DNA of 64,000 nt from Stercorarius parasiticus (Eukaryota > Chordata > Aves > Charadriiformes > Stercorariidae), in assembly GCA_013396915.1 (NCBI GenBank), contig VWZL01000814.1, forward strand, positions 84,017-148,016. Direction: 5' to 3'. Below the pieces are notes generated by a model, which saw only the letters and a list, made by a program, of their open reading frames with translations, was not told the origin of the DNA and made no database searches. Position numbers and translations under genes: made by a program. Positions 53,401-64,000 of the stretch are shown here, piece after piece. Every line of letters starts with the position of its first letter. Position 1 is the stretch's first letter.

Positions 53401-56400
53401 TCTCACCTACTCTTAAAAGCTAGCATTACTGAGTTAAAATGAAATGGCAGCTTTTTGTACCTTACTGATAACAAAGCTTCTTTGTAATTGGAGAAAAATG
53501 AGGGTTTTTTGGGGAAAACCAAAGATAACCAAATCTACTTACTATCAAAATTAACCTTAGAGTACCCAGAGAGGAGCAACAAAAGATGAACAACAAAGAT
53601 ACATGAAAATCTTAAGACCAGATGCTGCCACTCTTCCTAAGTTTGAATAAAGTAATAAATCCTAAATGATCCTATGATAAATGTACACAGCACAACACAG
53701 CAGAATGTTCTTGCACACCCCTCTGGAGGTGAGAGTACACCACACACCAATAACAATAATAAAACCCCACTTAGACTGACACTAAACTACAAGAGCATCA
53801 AAATGACAGTATTTAGTCCTTGATACTTTGGAATGTAATAAATATCTCTGATTTATCATCTAGTTTATGTGTGTTTATCTAAGCATACAGAGAAGGAAGA
53901 AGCTATTAGCAGCTTGCTAATTTTGGGAGACTCCTGTCACTGGATTCACAGGAGGCCTGACATTGTCCCAGGCTGAAGCAGTACAGCAGTCTACAGTCAT
54001 AAAAGATAAAACAAATTGAGAAGCTAAAGGTTTTTATTGCAATGGAGTTGAGGACCGCCAGTTTCAAATAAAGGATGTCCCATGGGACAAAGAACTGTAC
54101 AAGACACAAAAAGCTGAATACCAATACCAGAAAGTGTACCTGTCTTTAAATTTGAGTTACTGCAAAGAACAGGACAAGATGTATATATATAAACCGCCAC
54201 TCCCATTTTGTATTTTGTTTTTAATTTACAAGACTTAATAAGAATGCAGAGACTTTATGACAATCAAATCTATCAATCAGTTATTTCATCCTCTGAAACT
54301 ACTTTTGACTGTGACAGATGCCACAATCAACATAGCTAAAGTCTTAATATGTTCTCATATTCTCTCAAATTGCACACCCGAGGTCAGAGGGCACTGGCTG
54401 ACTGTGTATGTTCCAGTCTGAAGCAGCACTGGCTGTTTTCATGTGAATTCCCTTTACTGTTGCCTTTACCCATACATTCGCTTGGTTCACAAACAGCTGT
54501 GAACCACAGGCCCATTAGGTATCATCAGTTAGGAGGGCCTGGCACAACTTTGTTTGAAGTAAGCCCCGAACCATGTATCACAAGGCAGGGATGCCTCAGC
54601 ACCAGCGGCTTCAGTCTGCTCCTCTGCTTCCATCACACCAAATTACCTGCTGAGGCAGGCACAGCTATCCTCTGTCAGCATCCCTTCAAACCCCGAATTT
54701 TGTTAGAAGATTAAATATACGGAGGGCACTGTTAGAACACAAGAATTAGTGACAAGCCAACTGATGCCTGGTGATTTGGGAAGCATAAAAAGAGAGATGA
54801 AGCCAACAGGATGAGAGCTGGAAACTCAGTGAAGGCACACTTCTCCAAAACTTCTGCAGCAGTGCTCTAATATTTATGCATGGCAGGATAGGCAAGTGTG
54901 AAAAGAATGTAAATAATATTTTTGTTCAGCTCACGAAGTCAGATCTCCAGCACTGTTTGCAGCATCTGTATTGCACCACTTGACCATTAGTTTGCAGTCT
55001 CACAAAGTCATCATATAATAACAATCGATCTCAGCTACTTAAAGATGACCAGGTGGAAGTTCAGTAGTAACTGCAACTTCTGAATATCTAGAATTATGGG
55101 CTCAAAAAATATAAATATATACCCATTTGCATATTCTCTGACCACTAGTTAAGTCACTGATCCATATCATAACAACTTATGACTTGATCCACACATGCCT
55201 ACACAGACAGAAAAGGTGACACCTGAAATTATTTAAAGCTAACAGTCTCCTCCTCAGCCAGACCACCTCTTGGTTTCTTTTTCCATCACTACCAGATGCA
55301 AAAGACAACCACTGTGATTTTATAGAAGAGCAAAACCTCTACTAAAGATAAAGTTGTGCATTCACGACATAGACACACACAAATACTTTTACTAGCTCAG
55401 GTATCAGAAACCACTTAGCTGTGTTAACATAACTCCGCCTGAGCTTCTTAGCAAGACTGTGCTGCAAACTACATAGCCCTTTGGGAAGTACTTGCTCACC
55501 TATCAAATGCAATCTTACTCCAGCTTTTTCTGTATCGCGCTATATAGAGATACTTCAAGGGATGCAATTTTTCTGTTTTGACCAGCCTCCTTTGTGCACT
55601 AAAGTCATTCACCAAGCATGATTTGCCACACTGACATTGAAACATAAACAATGTGGTCTTTAGTTAAATCCTTCAGTAAGTCATCAACATTTCCATATGC
55701 AGTCCATCAAATATTTATCACTGTATGGTCCTTTGTAACTTTCTGATCATCCGACAAATGGACCCATACACGCCAGCAGCCTAACACAAGGCTTCCACAC
55801 TGTATGCAGTCATCACATAAGGAATTGCACCAAAATTTCAAAACTTACCGTTTCAAAGCTGCCTTTGTGCATCAGATCAATGGGAGGTCTGAAGAGGTCT
55901 GCTAGAGTAGTGAGTTTCTTATCTACTGCCCCTCCATTTCGTAGCTCCTGTTCCTGTCGAACTGCACAGCCCCAAGAGGAAAGGAAGCTGAATTAGACAA
56001 AATACTCAAGAGATGGATTTATTATTGACTATACGCTCATACTCAAAACTTCAGCACTAGAGTCACAAGGTTAGACCACACTGAACGAGATTAGCTGCTA
56101 TGTAAGGCAAGAACCCTGGCTTTTCCTAGCTTTCTCAAGCACTGGGCATTTAAATAATTTTAAAAAACATCTTAATAAACGCAAGTATCAGCAGAGGAGG
56201 TCACATACCAGTATTTGAAAACAAAAGAGCACAAAAAAGCAGTGACTTGTCCTCAGTGATGCTTTTAAAAGGGGAAACTGAGCTAGATCGTAGTATATAA
56301 CTTTTACTCGGAATATTTCTATTCCAGTGTTTCTATTTCTTGACTGTAAGGAAATCCCACAGAAAAGAAAAAGAAAAAAAAGAAAACAACTTAGTTTACA

Positions 56401-59400
56401 TGGAGAAATATCTTTGGATGTTTATATTAAATATCTACTCTTCCCACTCAGGATACCACTCTCTCTTTCAGGTGAATGGCTTTTCAGACTTGTTTATCCC
56501 CAAGTACCTGCTCAAAAGCAGGTTTCTTTTAGTGATATTCAAAATAATACAGAACGTATTTCCTACATACACATGATCATATGCAATAAAGGTAAATCAC
56601 AGCAATTGCTTACATAGAAATGCAGTGATAAAATGTATTTTATGCAACCAAGTCAGCTGAAATGGGAAATAACTATCCCACGACCAAAAATTTCCCAGTA
56701 GTGAAAGGAGCTGCCAATGGTCATAGTGTACAAGCCATTTTTTAACAGCCGTTGGATCCCCAAAGGGAAAAAAGCATCCCTGTGGAGCAGGCCCCGGAGC
56801 CAGGAAATAATCCTGACTTTCACGGCCAGGGCCGCCGCTTCAGACATAGCCAGACAGTGACATTCATCTACGAAGTTTTACCAAAAAGCACGATAAAGTT
56901 TCATTATAAACCCTCACAATGGTTTTATATGTTGTGCACCTCTAAATGCCTTATAACAAAGTGGAGATGATGAGAAAAAATTTAAGGGTATGATGATTTT
57001 GTAAATGGTATATTTTCATTTACACAGCTGCCAGTGACTTTAGTACTTGACAAGTTCATTACTACTGGAAAACCTGTCAGGGGAAAGAAATTATTAATAC
57101 TCATTTTCATTTCAGCATCCAACAGCACCTAAGTATATGGGAACCTGGGCGATGTAAAACACTCCAGCAACACCAGCGATAACAACTGCACAACAGCTCT
57201 AACTCAGCTGTGAAATATCTGGTGTTCTGGTGTCAAAGAATCCTATTCTATAAAACTTAATGGCTTAAACAACAGTCAATGCTTTGTCATTTGGAGATTC
57301 TGTGTATGAACAGATAGACAGTGGTAAACAGCAATTAATTTCAAGAGAACCTTGTGTGCAGCCAAGGAAGAAGTCTCAGGGCTACTCAAATCTAATTCAA
57401 GTGCCAGCATGACCACTGGCTAGACAAGAAAAATTCAGTGGATGAACTTAATTTCTACATGGGTGTTAGATTCTTCCCACTTCTCAATTCCCTCTAGAGC
57501 AGAAAATGTTGGTTTTTTTAGAGTTATCAGAGTTATCTGACATAAGAAAGCAGATAGAATATACTGTCTGCAGGCTTTACCTGTGTAGCAGAGGCAAATA
57601 TGTGGACCAACATCTTCACTACCTGCTTCATACGTCCATCACTCAGTACTTTCCCTTCAGCCACCCCAGAACAATAAACTAACAACCTTAACTGTACCAC
57701 AAACATGGAAGAGACACGTGAGCAAACAGTACTGACACAACAAAAATTAACAGCCTAAAAATATTTTTAAAAAACCCAAACCCTTCTGCTATACAGCAGG
57801 CAATTTAAAAAACATTCAACAACTGAAAGCTGTCATAGCCTACAACGGAAACTATCATTCAATCTTAACTTGCATTAGAAAAAAATAGAACCTCTAGCTT
57901 ACTGATCTTTAGACACTTACTGGTTTCTGTTTGAAAATCCCGAAAACCATCAAATATTGAGCGCGCAGGTCTGCGTCTTTTAGGAGCTTAGAAGAATAAA
58001 AAAAAGTATTTCAATAATTATTTCATAATGCTATCAAAATAATTACATATTTGTACTTTCCATCACATGTGGGACAATAGATTAGAAACATAAAGCATGA
58101 ATGATGGGGGACTAAGGTCATGAGGAAGGGGCTGGATGAGGATGAGAGGATGGAAATAGGTAATCTGTAAGACCCATTTCCTAACATATCCTCCCTCCAG
58201 CAACCATTACCCCAGAAACAAAACACGTCTCAAAAATACACAAAAGTTTAAAGTTAGTCCTTTCTGATGGGCTCACCCCGGCCCATCAGCGTGTAATGGA
58301 AATGCTGTCACAGCATCAACATATTACAATTCCCATCAAGATTTTTACAAAAGACCTTCAAGTAGATTTTAATCTTTAATCTTAAATTTAAGATTTTACA
58401 TTAAATTTAAGATTAAAGTAGATTTCAATCTTAAACTTCAAAAGATTAAACCCCGTGGGAGAATATTTTCTTTTTTAGGAAACACATTTCATTTTTCTAA
58501 TCTCTTATCCAGACCCCCTCCCAACTTCCTGGCTGGACTGGCAACAGGCAAGCTCTTCCACTGGATTCAGTGCCACTATCTGCGAGGAAACCTTCAGAAC
58601 AGACCACGTGCAACTGGGCAGAGACGGTGGTCCAGGCAGAAAACTGGAATAGTACCTAAAAGTGCCACTGAAGTCCTATGGTACAGCACAACCACTGTAC
58701 TTCAGGTGCAAAACAAAACTGCCTGGCAAGACTTATTGCAACTATTAATCTGCATTACTATTAACTGAAAGCAGAACAATTTTAGATAGAACTTTAAAAG
58801 CCTAACTGTTACATGATAAATAATAAACAAATTAAACCGAGTAATCTAAATACAATGTATACCCACCAGAAACCTGTAATAAGAAAAATTACTTATGGTG
58901 AGAAAGCATGACGTCCACACAGGTCACATAACAAGTACCTCCAAAATTTGATTTTAGAGACCTTTTTGGTTTTGCACCCACAGCGTGTGCAGCATCTTTC
59001 ATCTTGTGCCACACCAAGGGCAAAGAACGGTACACAGTTCTTGTTTCTTGCATTCTTCTGGTACAGAGTACCAAGGAATATCACAGAAAGTAAGCCTGAA
59101 TGAGGAACACATCTGTGAATAATGCCTTTTTAACTCCACTAAGTAACATCTCTTTCACTCTAAATGCTCAGGCAGAAGTACAACCCATTAAAGCCAACTT
59201 CAGAGCAACTTGAACTACAGCTAAGAATAGCACTTGAAGGACCACTTTAGCAAAAGCAGCATTTCCCTTGCCAGGCTTAGCTACAGCCTGGAAGTGCTGG
59301 TGAAGGTGTTCACAGCAGTCCAGATAAGAGATTTTACTGATATCCTTTGTAGTGCAAGATGGGTTCCATGTATCTGTCACAGCACAAATGGATGAGGTCG

Positions 59401-62400
59401 TCTCTTCATCTAGAAGAAAACCTAAGCTCATACAACCACCTCAACATGATGCTCTTAAAACCAGAAACTGGCGAGTTCCCTGTTTTGAGGTTAGAGCCGA
59501 AAAAACCAAATGAAGTATCTCTCCAGCTTCAGCTGGCTTGTCAGGCTGCTACAGGTTATAAACAGAAGTGGCATTAGTGACCATATTAGCACTGGTGGAC
59601 AAGACAGTGCCAGGAGGCTATTGCTGATCCACAGATTGCTCGGTAGGGCAGTCAGTGACAGTGCATCTGAGATCAGCGTGTGACAGGTTGGCAGAACAGC
59701 ACCAAGAACTTGGGTCAGCAGATCTTACTCCTGCACTTCTTAGATTCTTGAACCCACAGAAGTCTACAGACCTTTGTCAAAACCTCTGTTGAGCCACAAA
59801 GCAAGCCAGAGGAATAAGCTGGTGCAGTATCTTCAGAGAACCCTTAGCAGGGCATCTTCCTCTGGAACCACCTCTCAGCTTGTGCATCCTGGCTAAAGAT
59901 CTCTCTGATGTTGAAAAAAAAGGATCAACAGAAAACCAATTCCAGGGATAAACCTGAAGCTTGGCCGCCTCCTCCTTTCTAGCACTGAAACTAAACAATA
60001 GAAAAGAACATTTCCTATGAGACCACTTTAAAGATGAGCACTTGAATGCCTTCCTTGATGAAACAGCAAGACGCTCAATCCACTTGACATGGCAAAAACC
60101 ATACAGAGAGCCTCACAAGGCTAGAGGAAGTAAGCATAAAAAGAGAGAGCCTTAGATCTCCATACAGGCATGGACACGATATAAAAGGAGATGATAATGC
60201 ACCAGGTAATCCAGCCCTGCTACAGAAGTTCCACCCCTGTGCTGCTATAAAAGAACCACTAAGGAAAAATGGTTTGAGATTGGGGTTTTGAGATTCAGAA
60301 TGTTAGTGTATTACATGAGTACTAAACAGTGTTTTAGACAAGCACCCAAAAGAAAACAGTTTTCCCATCACCTGCTTCCTTAGAGCAAAAAAATGTTTCA
60401 AAAGCAAAAGTGATAAACAGCTTCAGAAAACAAACAAGAAAACCTGCTGCATGGTGCAGTTTAGAGAGCAAATTAAATTCTTAAATAAGAAATGGAGAAA
60501 ACGATGCGTAACCATATAGTTCAGCCCTTCTATCATCTTCTATCATCTCCCTGAGAAACATGCATTCGTCCTCTTCATTTTCACTCGTCAGTGAAAGCTC
60601 AAGCTTTTATCCCACGACCTTGAACACTTTCACAGCAGTATCACATGGTTCTGAACCCCAGAACAGAGACATATACTTATCAGAGCTAATTGGCTGTTGC
60701 CTCACAAAGTCTCATGAAACTGGAGTTAGCAAATTGGTACCACTGGGAATGTAGCATCTCTGATGTGTGAGGTTTTTAATAACACTGGTGTATTTCCAAG
60801 TATGCAATCATGTTACATGGCAGTAGAGTTGCAGCAGCGAAAAAAACAATCAAAATACATACAATGCTTTCTTCACATTCAGCAATTTCTGTTTTTCTTT
60901 TGTCACTTGCTCATCTCAAAGTAAAGAAAACAACAACAAAAAAAAACAAAGTAAGAACACAAGCCTACCTCCAAACAAGGGCTCAGGCTCTACTAAAATT
61001 TCTTGTTTTTGAGGAATTGGAGCTCGTACTTCATCCCTGTCAAAGAGGAAGGGGAGGGGGGGGAAATAATCAGAGAGATGATAACATTCCAAGTATATTC
61101 CAAGTATGTAAACCACATCCCATTGTGCTCCAAAGCCTCCAGCAACTTGAACCAACTAAGGAAGGTGGTGTACCATTGCACAGAATCAAGAGACTTGGGG
61201 TCACCAGGGACCTCAAGAGACCATCCATTCCCACTCATGGCACTGAAGCAGGACTTAGTATATTCTGCATTAAGATCTGGCATGGACAACCTTTCTAAGT
61301 CTTGACAGAAGATTACACAGATCCCTGTGTGACTAGATCCCAGGCTTTGTCAACCTACTATTCAAACATTTTTTTCTTCTTTAATAACTGCCTTGAAACT
61401 TGGAAAAGTTTCTTAAAACTTAGGAAAGGCTACAAATTAATCCACTTGCCACCCTCCTCCCCTCATTATCTACATACAGGGAAAAAAATTACTATCTTCC
61501 TTATTATAAGCTTTCTTCTGTTGGAAGGCTTTTTGCTTCCACTTGAAACTCACAGTGCTCTCTTTTCCAGAGGAAGGAAAACAAAACAGTCAAAATGGCC
61601 ATTTCCCCCAATTTCTGAAGCCATTCTTTGCTTACATAGCTGGGCTCCCTCACATATCAACAGCCCAGTTACACTTGCAGAGACCTCTAAACAATCTGAA
61701 ATTATGACTAGGAGAAAAAAGGGAATCATGAGGGCTCTGAAACAGTATCCCTTACTCAGGGTTGTCACCTGCCCCATGGATCTACATGAACGAGGGCACA
61801 GGCTCACCCAAGGAAATCCATTGCTATATCCTGCCTATGAACTACTCCTGAAGCACCCTCTTCCCTCGGACTCTTCGAAGTTGTAAAGGGTGCAGTTTGT
61901 GGCTCTTGGCCATGCAGGTTTCAAAACGTAACTCATAATGTCAGCAAGATGCACTAACCTTGCTATTAACCTCCACATCTTTGATTGCTGTTGTGAAGCT
62001 AGTTATTCTCCATTTTGCATTTGCATATTTATTGTTCTCTCTTCCTAGAAGTAACACTAAGCTGACCAGCACCTGGAGCGTGTCAAGTATAAAAAAAGAA
62101 AGTATTCCAATAAAAACTTGAATCTTGAGTCACTGATGTGCCAGAAGTTGACTAGAAATAAGAACTCTAACACCTATAGACACAGAGTTTTAACTTCATT
62201 ACCTGTCAAAGGTTCAAGCAGGAGGGCACTTGATATCAACTATAAAGGTTAGTACTAAAACAGTTGTTTAAATTTATACATGTGCTTCAGAAGTGTGAGT
62301 GGCAAGAATTTTCTTTAAAAGTTAGTTGTCTTTTTCCTGAAGACTTTCATACAAACAAAAGCATGGCTAGGTTTAATTTAGGATATTTAATGAATGTGAC

Positions 62401-63203
62401 TTATACCAACTACCTTCCACTCAAAACATTCCATTTATCCCAAGCAGACACATTAACAAGCAGCACTGAAAGATGCTCCACCATGCTCAAGTGGAACAAC
62501 TCTTTATTTTATTGGCATCTGATGTGTAAGACACTGATGCAGATTTTGTAGTTGCTTGTTCCTCTGCATACTAGTGTACACGATCTATCCTTTCCAGTGC
62601 CAAATCTGGTTACACTTAAAAACAACACAATAAAATCCTTACAAATGGGAGTAAGGTCACTACATTTATAAAAACCAAAACAACAGAACTTGCTAACTGC
62701 CAAATTAATGTAAAGCAAGATCGTTGGAGCAACTGAAAAGACAGAATCTCTTACTACTGGATCCCCACTTCAATGTCTTGAGCTCTGTTTGCAAAAACCG
62801 GTATGTATAAGCTACAGAAAACTTCTGAAGTACATGCAAGAGAGATTAACTTATGTTCCTACACACCAACTTATGTAATAGGAACTTATTTACCTGGATC
62901 AATATTGGAGCAATCAATTTAACAAGACCATCAAAGAAGCACATATTAAAGTGAGTTGACAGTAGGTTAGAAGTGACAATTGTCTTATTTGTTCTGCTTT
63001 ATGCTATTAAATTCTTGAGACAGACTAATTACAGACATGTTCATTGGGTACATACTCAGTGTGCGGTCGAACAGCAGACACCCCTGCAGAGCTGGTGCTG
63101 GGCTCCTCTGCTATGCCTCCACCATCCAGAAACATGGTGACAGCCATCTCCAGGTTATTGTTGCACGCTTCAAGCATATGCTTTCCCACGCTTTCACTGG
63201 CAC
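41457..63203 (-). CDS. UBXN7: UBX domain protein 7, 5'-truncated by the window edge (10 of 11 coding exons)
   Basis: Ubiquitin-binding adaptor that links the p97/VCP ATPase to ubiquitylated substrates and neddylated cullin-RING ligases (known for HIF1A and CUL2). Minus-strand exons: 63203-63056, 61036-60969, 57986-57921, 55961-55849, 49667-49521, 49147-49057, 47920-47793, 47369-46976, 46233-46154, 41618-41457. They give 465 residues, exactly what remains of the 489-aa human protein after its first exon, by my recollection. Domain order: rest of UBA (SVGKHMLEACNNNLEMAVTM), linker with a KRRR patch, UAS thioredoxin-like domain (about 49.1-55.9 kb; WLMINIQN, FYKL.DFPYVSILDPRTG), UIM (SQLEAAIRASLQE), an acidic Ser-rich stretch (DEESESELFSGSEEF), and a C-terminal UBX domain (LMLRYPDGKREQ, NFPRR, ending FVQERN). 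All junctions are GT-AG and in phase. The exon for residues 1-24 must lie beyond 64000. Confidence 0.96.
43075..43875 (+). mobile_element. Old CR1-type LINE copy, internally deleted, in UBXN7 intron
   Basis: 43075-43230 resembles a 5'-side CR1 segment (AGTAGGTCAAAACCATCAGG, then GGAAAAGCAGTGCATGCTGG). 43300-43870 resembles the 3' reverse-transcriptase end (CACACCTGGAATACTGTGTTC, then GGAGAGGATCCAGTGGAGGG). Its tail, near 43830-43870, is diverged. A large internal deletion or two nested insertions would explain the arrangement. It lies between the last two UBXN7 coding exons, in antisense. Confidence 0.7.
45243..45300. repeat. Short tandem/inverted repeat
   Basis: GAGGATTCTCATC occurs twice 23 bp apart, followed by an inverted copy (GGATGAGAATATGAG). 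It lies in a UBXN7 intron. Confidence 0.7.
49668..55848 (-). other. UBXN7: Long UBXN7 intron, no other gene seen
   Basis: A 6.2-kb AT-rich intron between the UAS-domain exons. I found no nested gene, small RNA or clear repeat in it; open frames are short. Confidence 0.5.
58360..58440. repeat. AT-rich 18-bp inverted repeat with flanking direct repeat
   Basis: CTTTAATCTTAAATTTAA (58374-58391) is followed 9 nt later by its exact reverse complement (58401-58418). AAGTAGATTT also occurs on both sides (about 58360 and 58416) in direct orientation. It lies in a UBXN7 intron. Confidence 0.85.
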
Positions 63204-64000
63204 CTGTAATACCAAAGAAAAATTAAAGCATTCTTTGGAAAGCATTTTGATTGGAAGCGCTAGGAACAGCTGACCGGCAAGGTTTTTCTCTCAAAGCATT
63301 AATAATTAGAAAGAAAAGTTCATCAGTTGCCATTTATCTTTGAAATACAACTATAAAATGAGATGAACATACATGTCTCACAGGGGAAGAGAATGCCCGC
63401 ATACCTTCCATCAAAAGAAAACTTAGTGGAAGCCATCTGAGGGGTTTTAGCGTAGTTTTTCTATTTGTCTAGAGGTTAGACCTTTTCCTGGTACAACTTT
63501 CAAAATACGAGTAGGCATACACTGAAAAAATCCTCCCTAACTTAACATTTTAATGGGCGAATATAAATCAGCTGATAAAGTTTTTTACCTACTTATAATA
63601 GATATTTAGAGATGTAAGAAAAGATACTCTGTTTTACTGATTACACTAAAAGGCGAAAACAAACCAGAAGCTCAGTTCACTGGGGGGGGGGGGGGGGCCA
63701 AGAGGGAGAAAGTACTACTGTCTGCACAGTGATTTGTATAACGGCTAACATTTATTAAAATCTCTCCAAAGCGCAACTAAATCCAGCCTTATTCTTGCTG
63801 CTTAGGATGAAACACTAGTTCTTAGCATCACTTGTAACTCTTTCCTCAGAGGATCAGCCTCTGCCTCCCAACTGCTCCTCAAACACCATACCATCAATGG
63901 AAGAACCCTCATCATCTCCTGCACCAAACCCTTTACGTGTCTACTTACTACAGCATCTGTCTCTATAGGTGGTGGGCTGCCAAAGAGCTTATTTTCATAT
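63204..64000 (-). other. UBXN7: UBXN7 intron 1 (runs off the window)
   Basis: Upstream of the UBA-domain exon on the minus strand. It contains a 16-G run (63682-63697). The first coding exon of UBXN7 is not here. Confidence 0.75.
63682..63697 (+). repeat. poly-G run
   Basis: Sixteen consecutive G on the plus strand, C on the UBXN7 sense strand. It could form a quadruplex in single-stranded plus-strand DNA. Run length may be a sequencing or assembly artefact. Confidence 0.9.

Noticed and set aside
60810..61298. 162-codon plus-strand frame
   Set aside because: Antisense to UBXN7 exon 3 (EVRAPIPQKQEILVEPEPLFG on the minus strand) and its flanking introns.

Overview
This is vertebrate nuclear DNA, and almost certainly from a bird. 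It holds four interrupted protein-coding genes plus the bulk of a fifth, all with introns and clean splice sites. The interspersed repeats are CR1 LINE pieces ending in the typical ATTCTATGA-like 3' tail, plus one avian-type endogenous retrovirus LTR. There is nothing bacterial or viral in organisation. The species cannot be fixed from the sequence. The left 30 kb is GC-rich and gene-dense with short introns. The right 30 kb is AT-rich with long introns.

Layout. D2HGDH (+, about 0.5-9.7 kb) encodes mitochondrial D-2-hydroxyglutarate dehydrogenase in nine coding exons. GAL3ST2 (+, 16.07-20.78 kb) encodes a Golgi galactose-3-O-sulfotransferase in four coding exons. NEU4 (+, 24.1-26.2 kb) encodes a sialidase in three coding exons. 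A tetraspan L6-family gene, best called TM4SF19 (-, 27.5-29.1 kb, with a candidate leader exon near 31.0 kb), converges tail-to-tail with NEU4. UBXN7 (-, 41.5 kb to beyond the right edge) encodes a p97/VCP adaptor. Ten of its eleven expected coding exons are here; the first lies outside the window. UBXN7 probably has a 3' UTR of about 6.3 kb, ending at a good polyadenylation site near 35.16 kb.

How the genes relate. GAL3ST2 and NEU4 both act on the outer ends of glycans: one adds sulfate to terminal galactose, the other removes sialic acid that caps galactose. D2HGDH is metabolic and UBXN7 acts in protein quality control, so the cluster reflects shared ancestry rather than an operon. The order joins a block found at human 2q37.3 (D2HGDH-GAL3ST2-NEU4) to one found at human 3q29 (TM4SF19-UBXN7).

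The most interesting non-coding signal is a near-perfect 41-bp inverted repeat with a 6-nt loop at 35400-35487, close to the 3' end of the predicted UBXN7 transcript. Other points worth checking are a GC-AG intron in D2HGDH, an overlapping upstream ORF at a YY1-like site in front of D2HGDH, a CaaX-like C-terminus on NEU4, and a short acidic C-terminal-like reading frame at 35.3 kb. I found no convincing previously undescribed gene system. Exon coordinates were read by eye from splice consensus and reading frame; no alignment or search was run.
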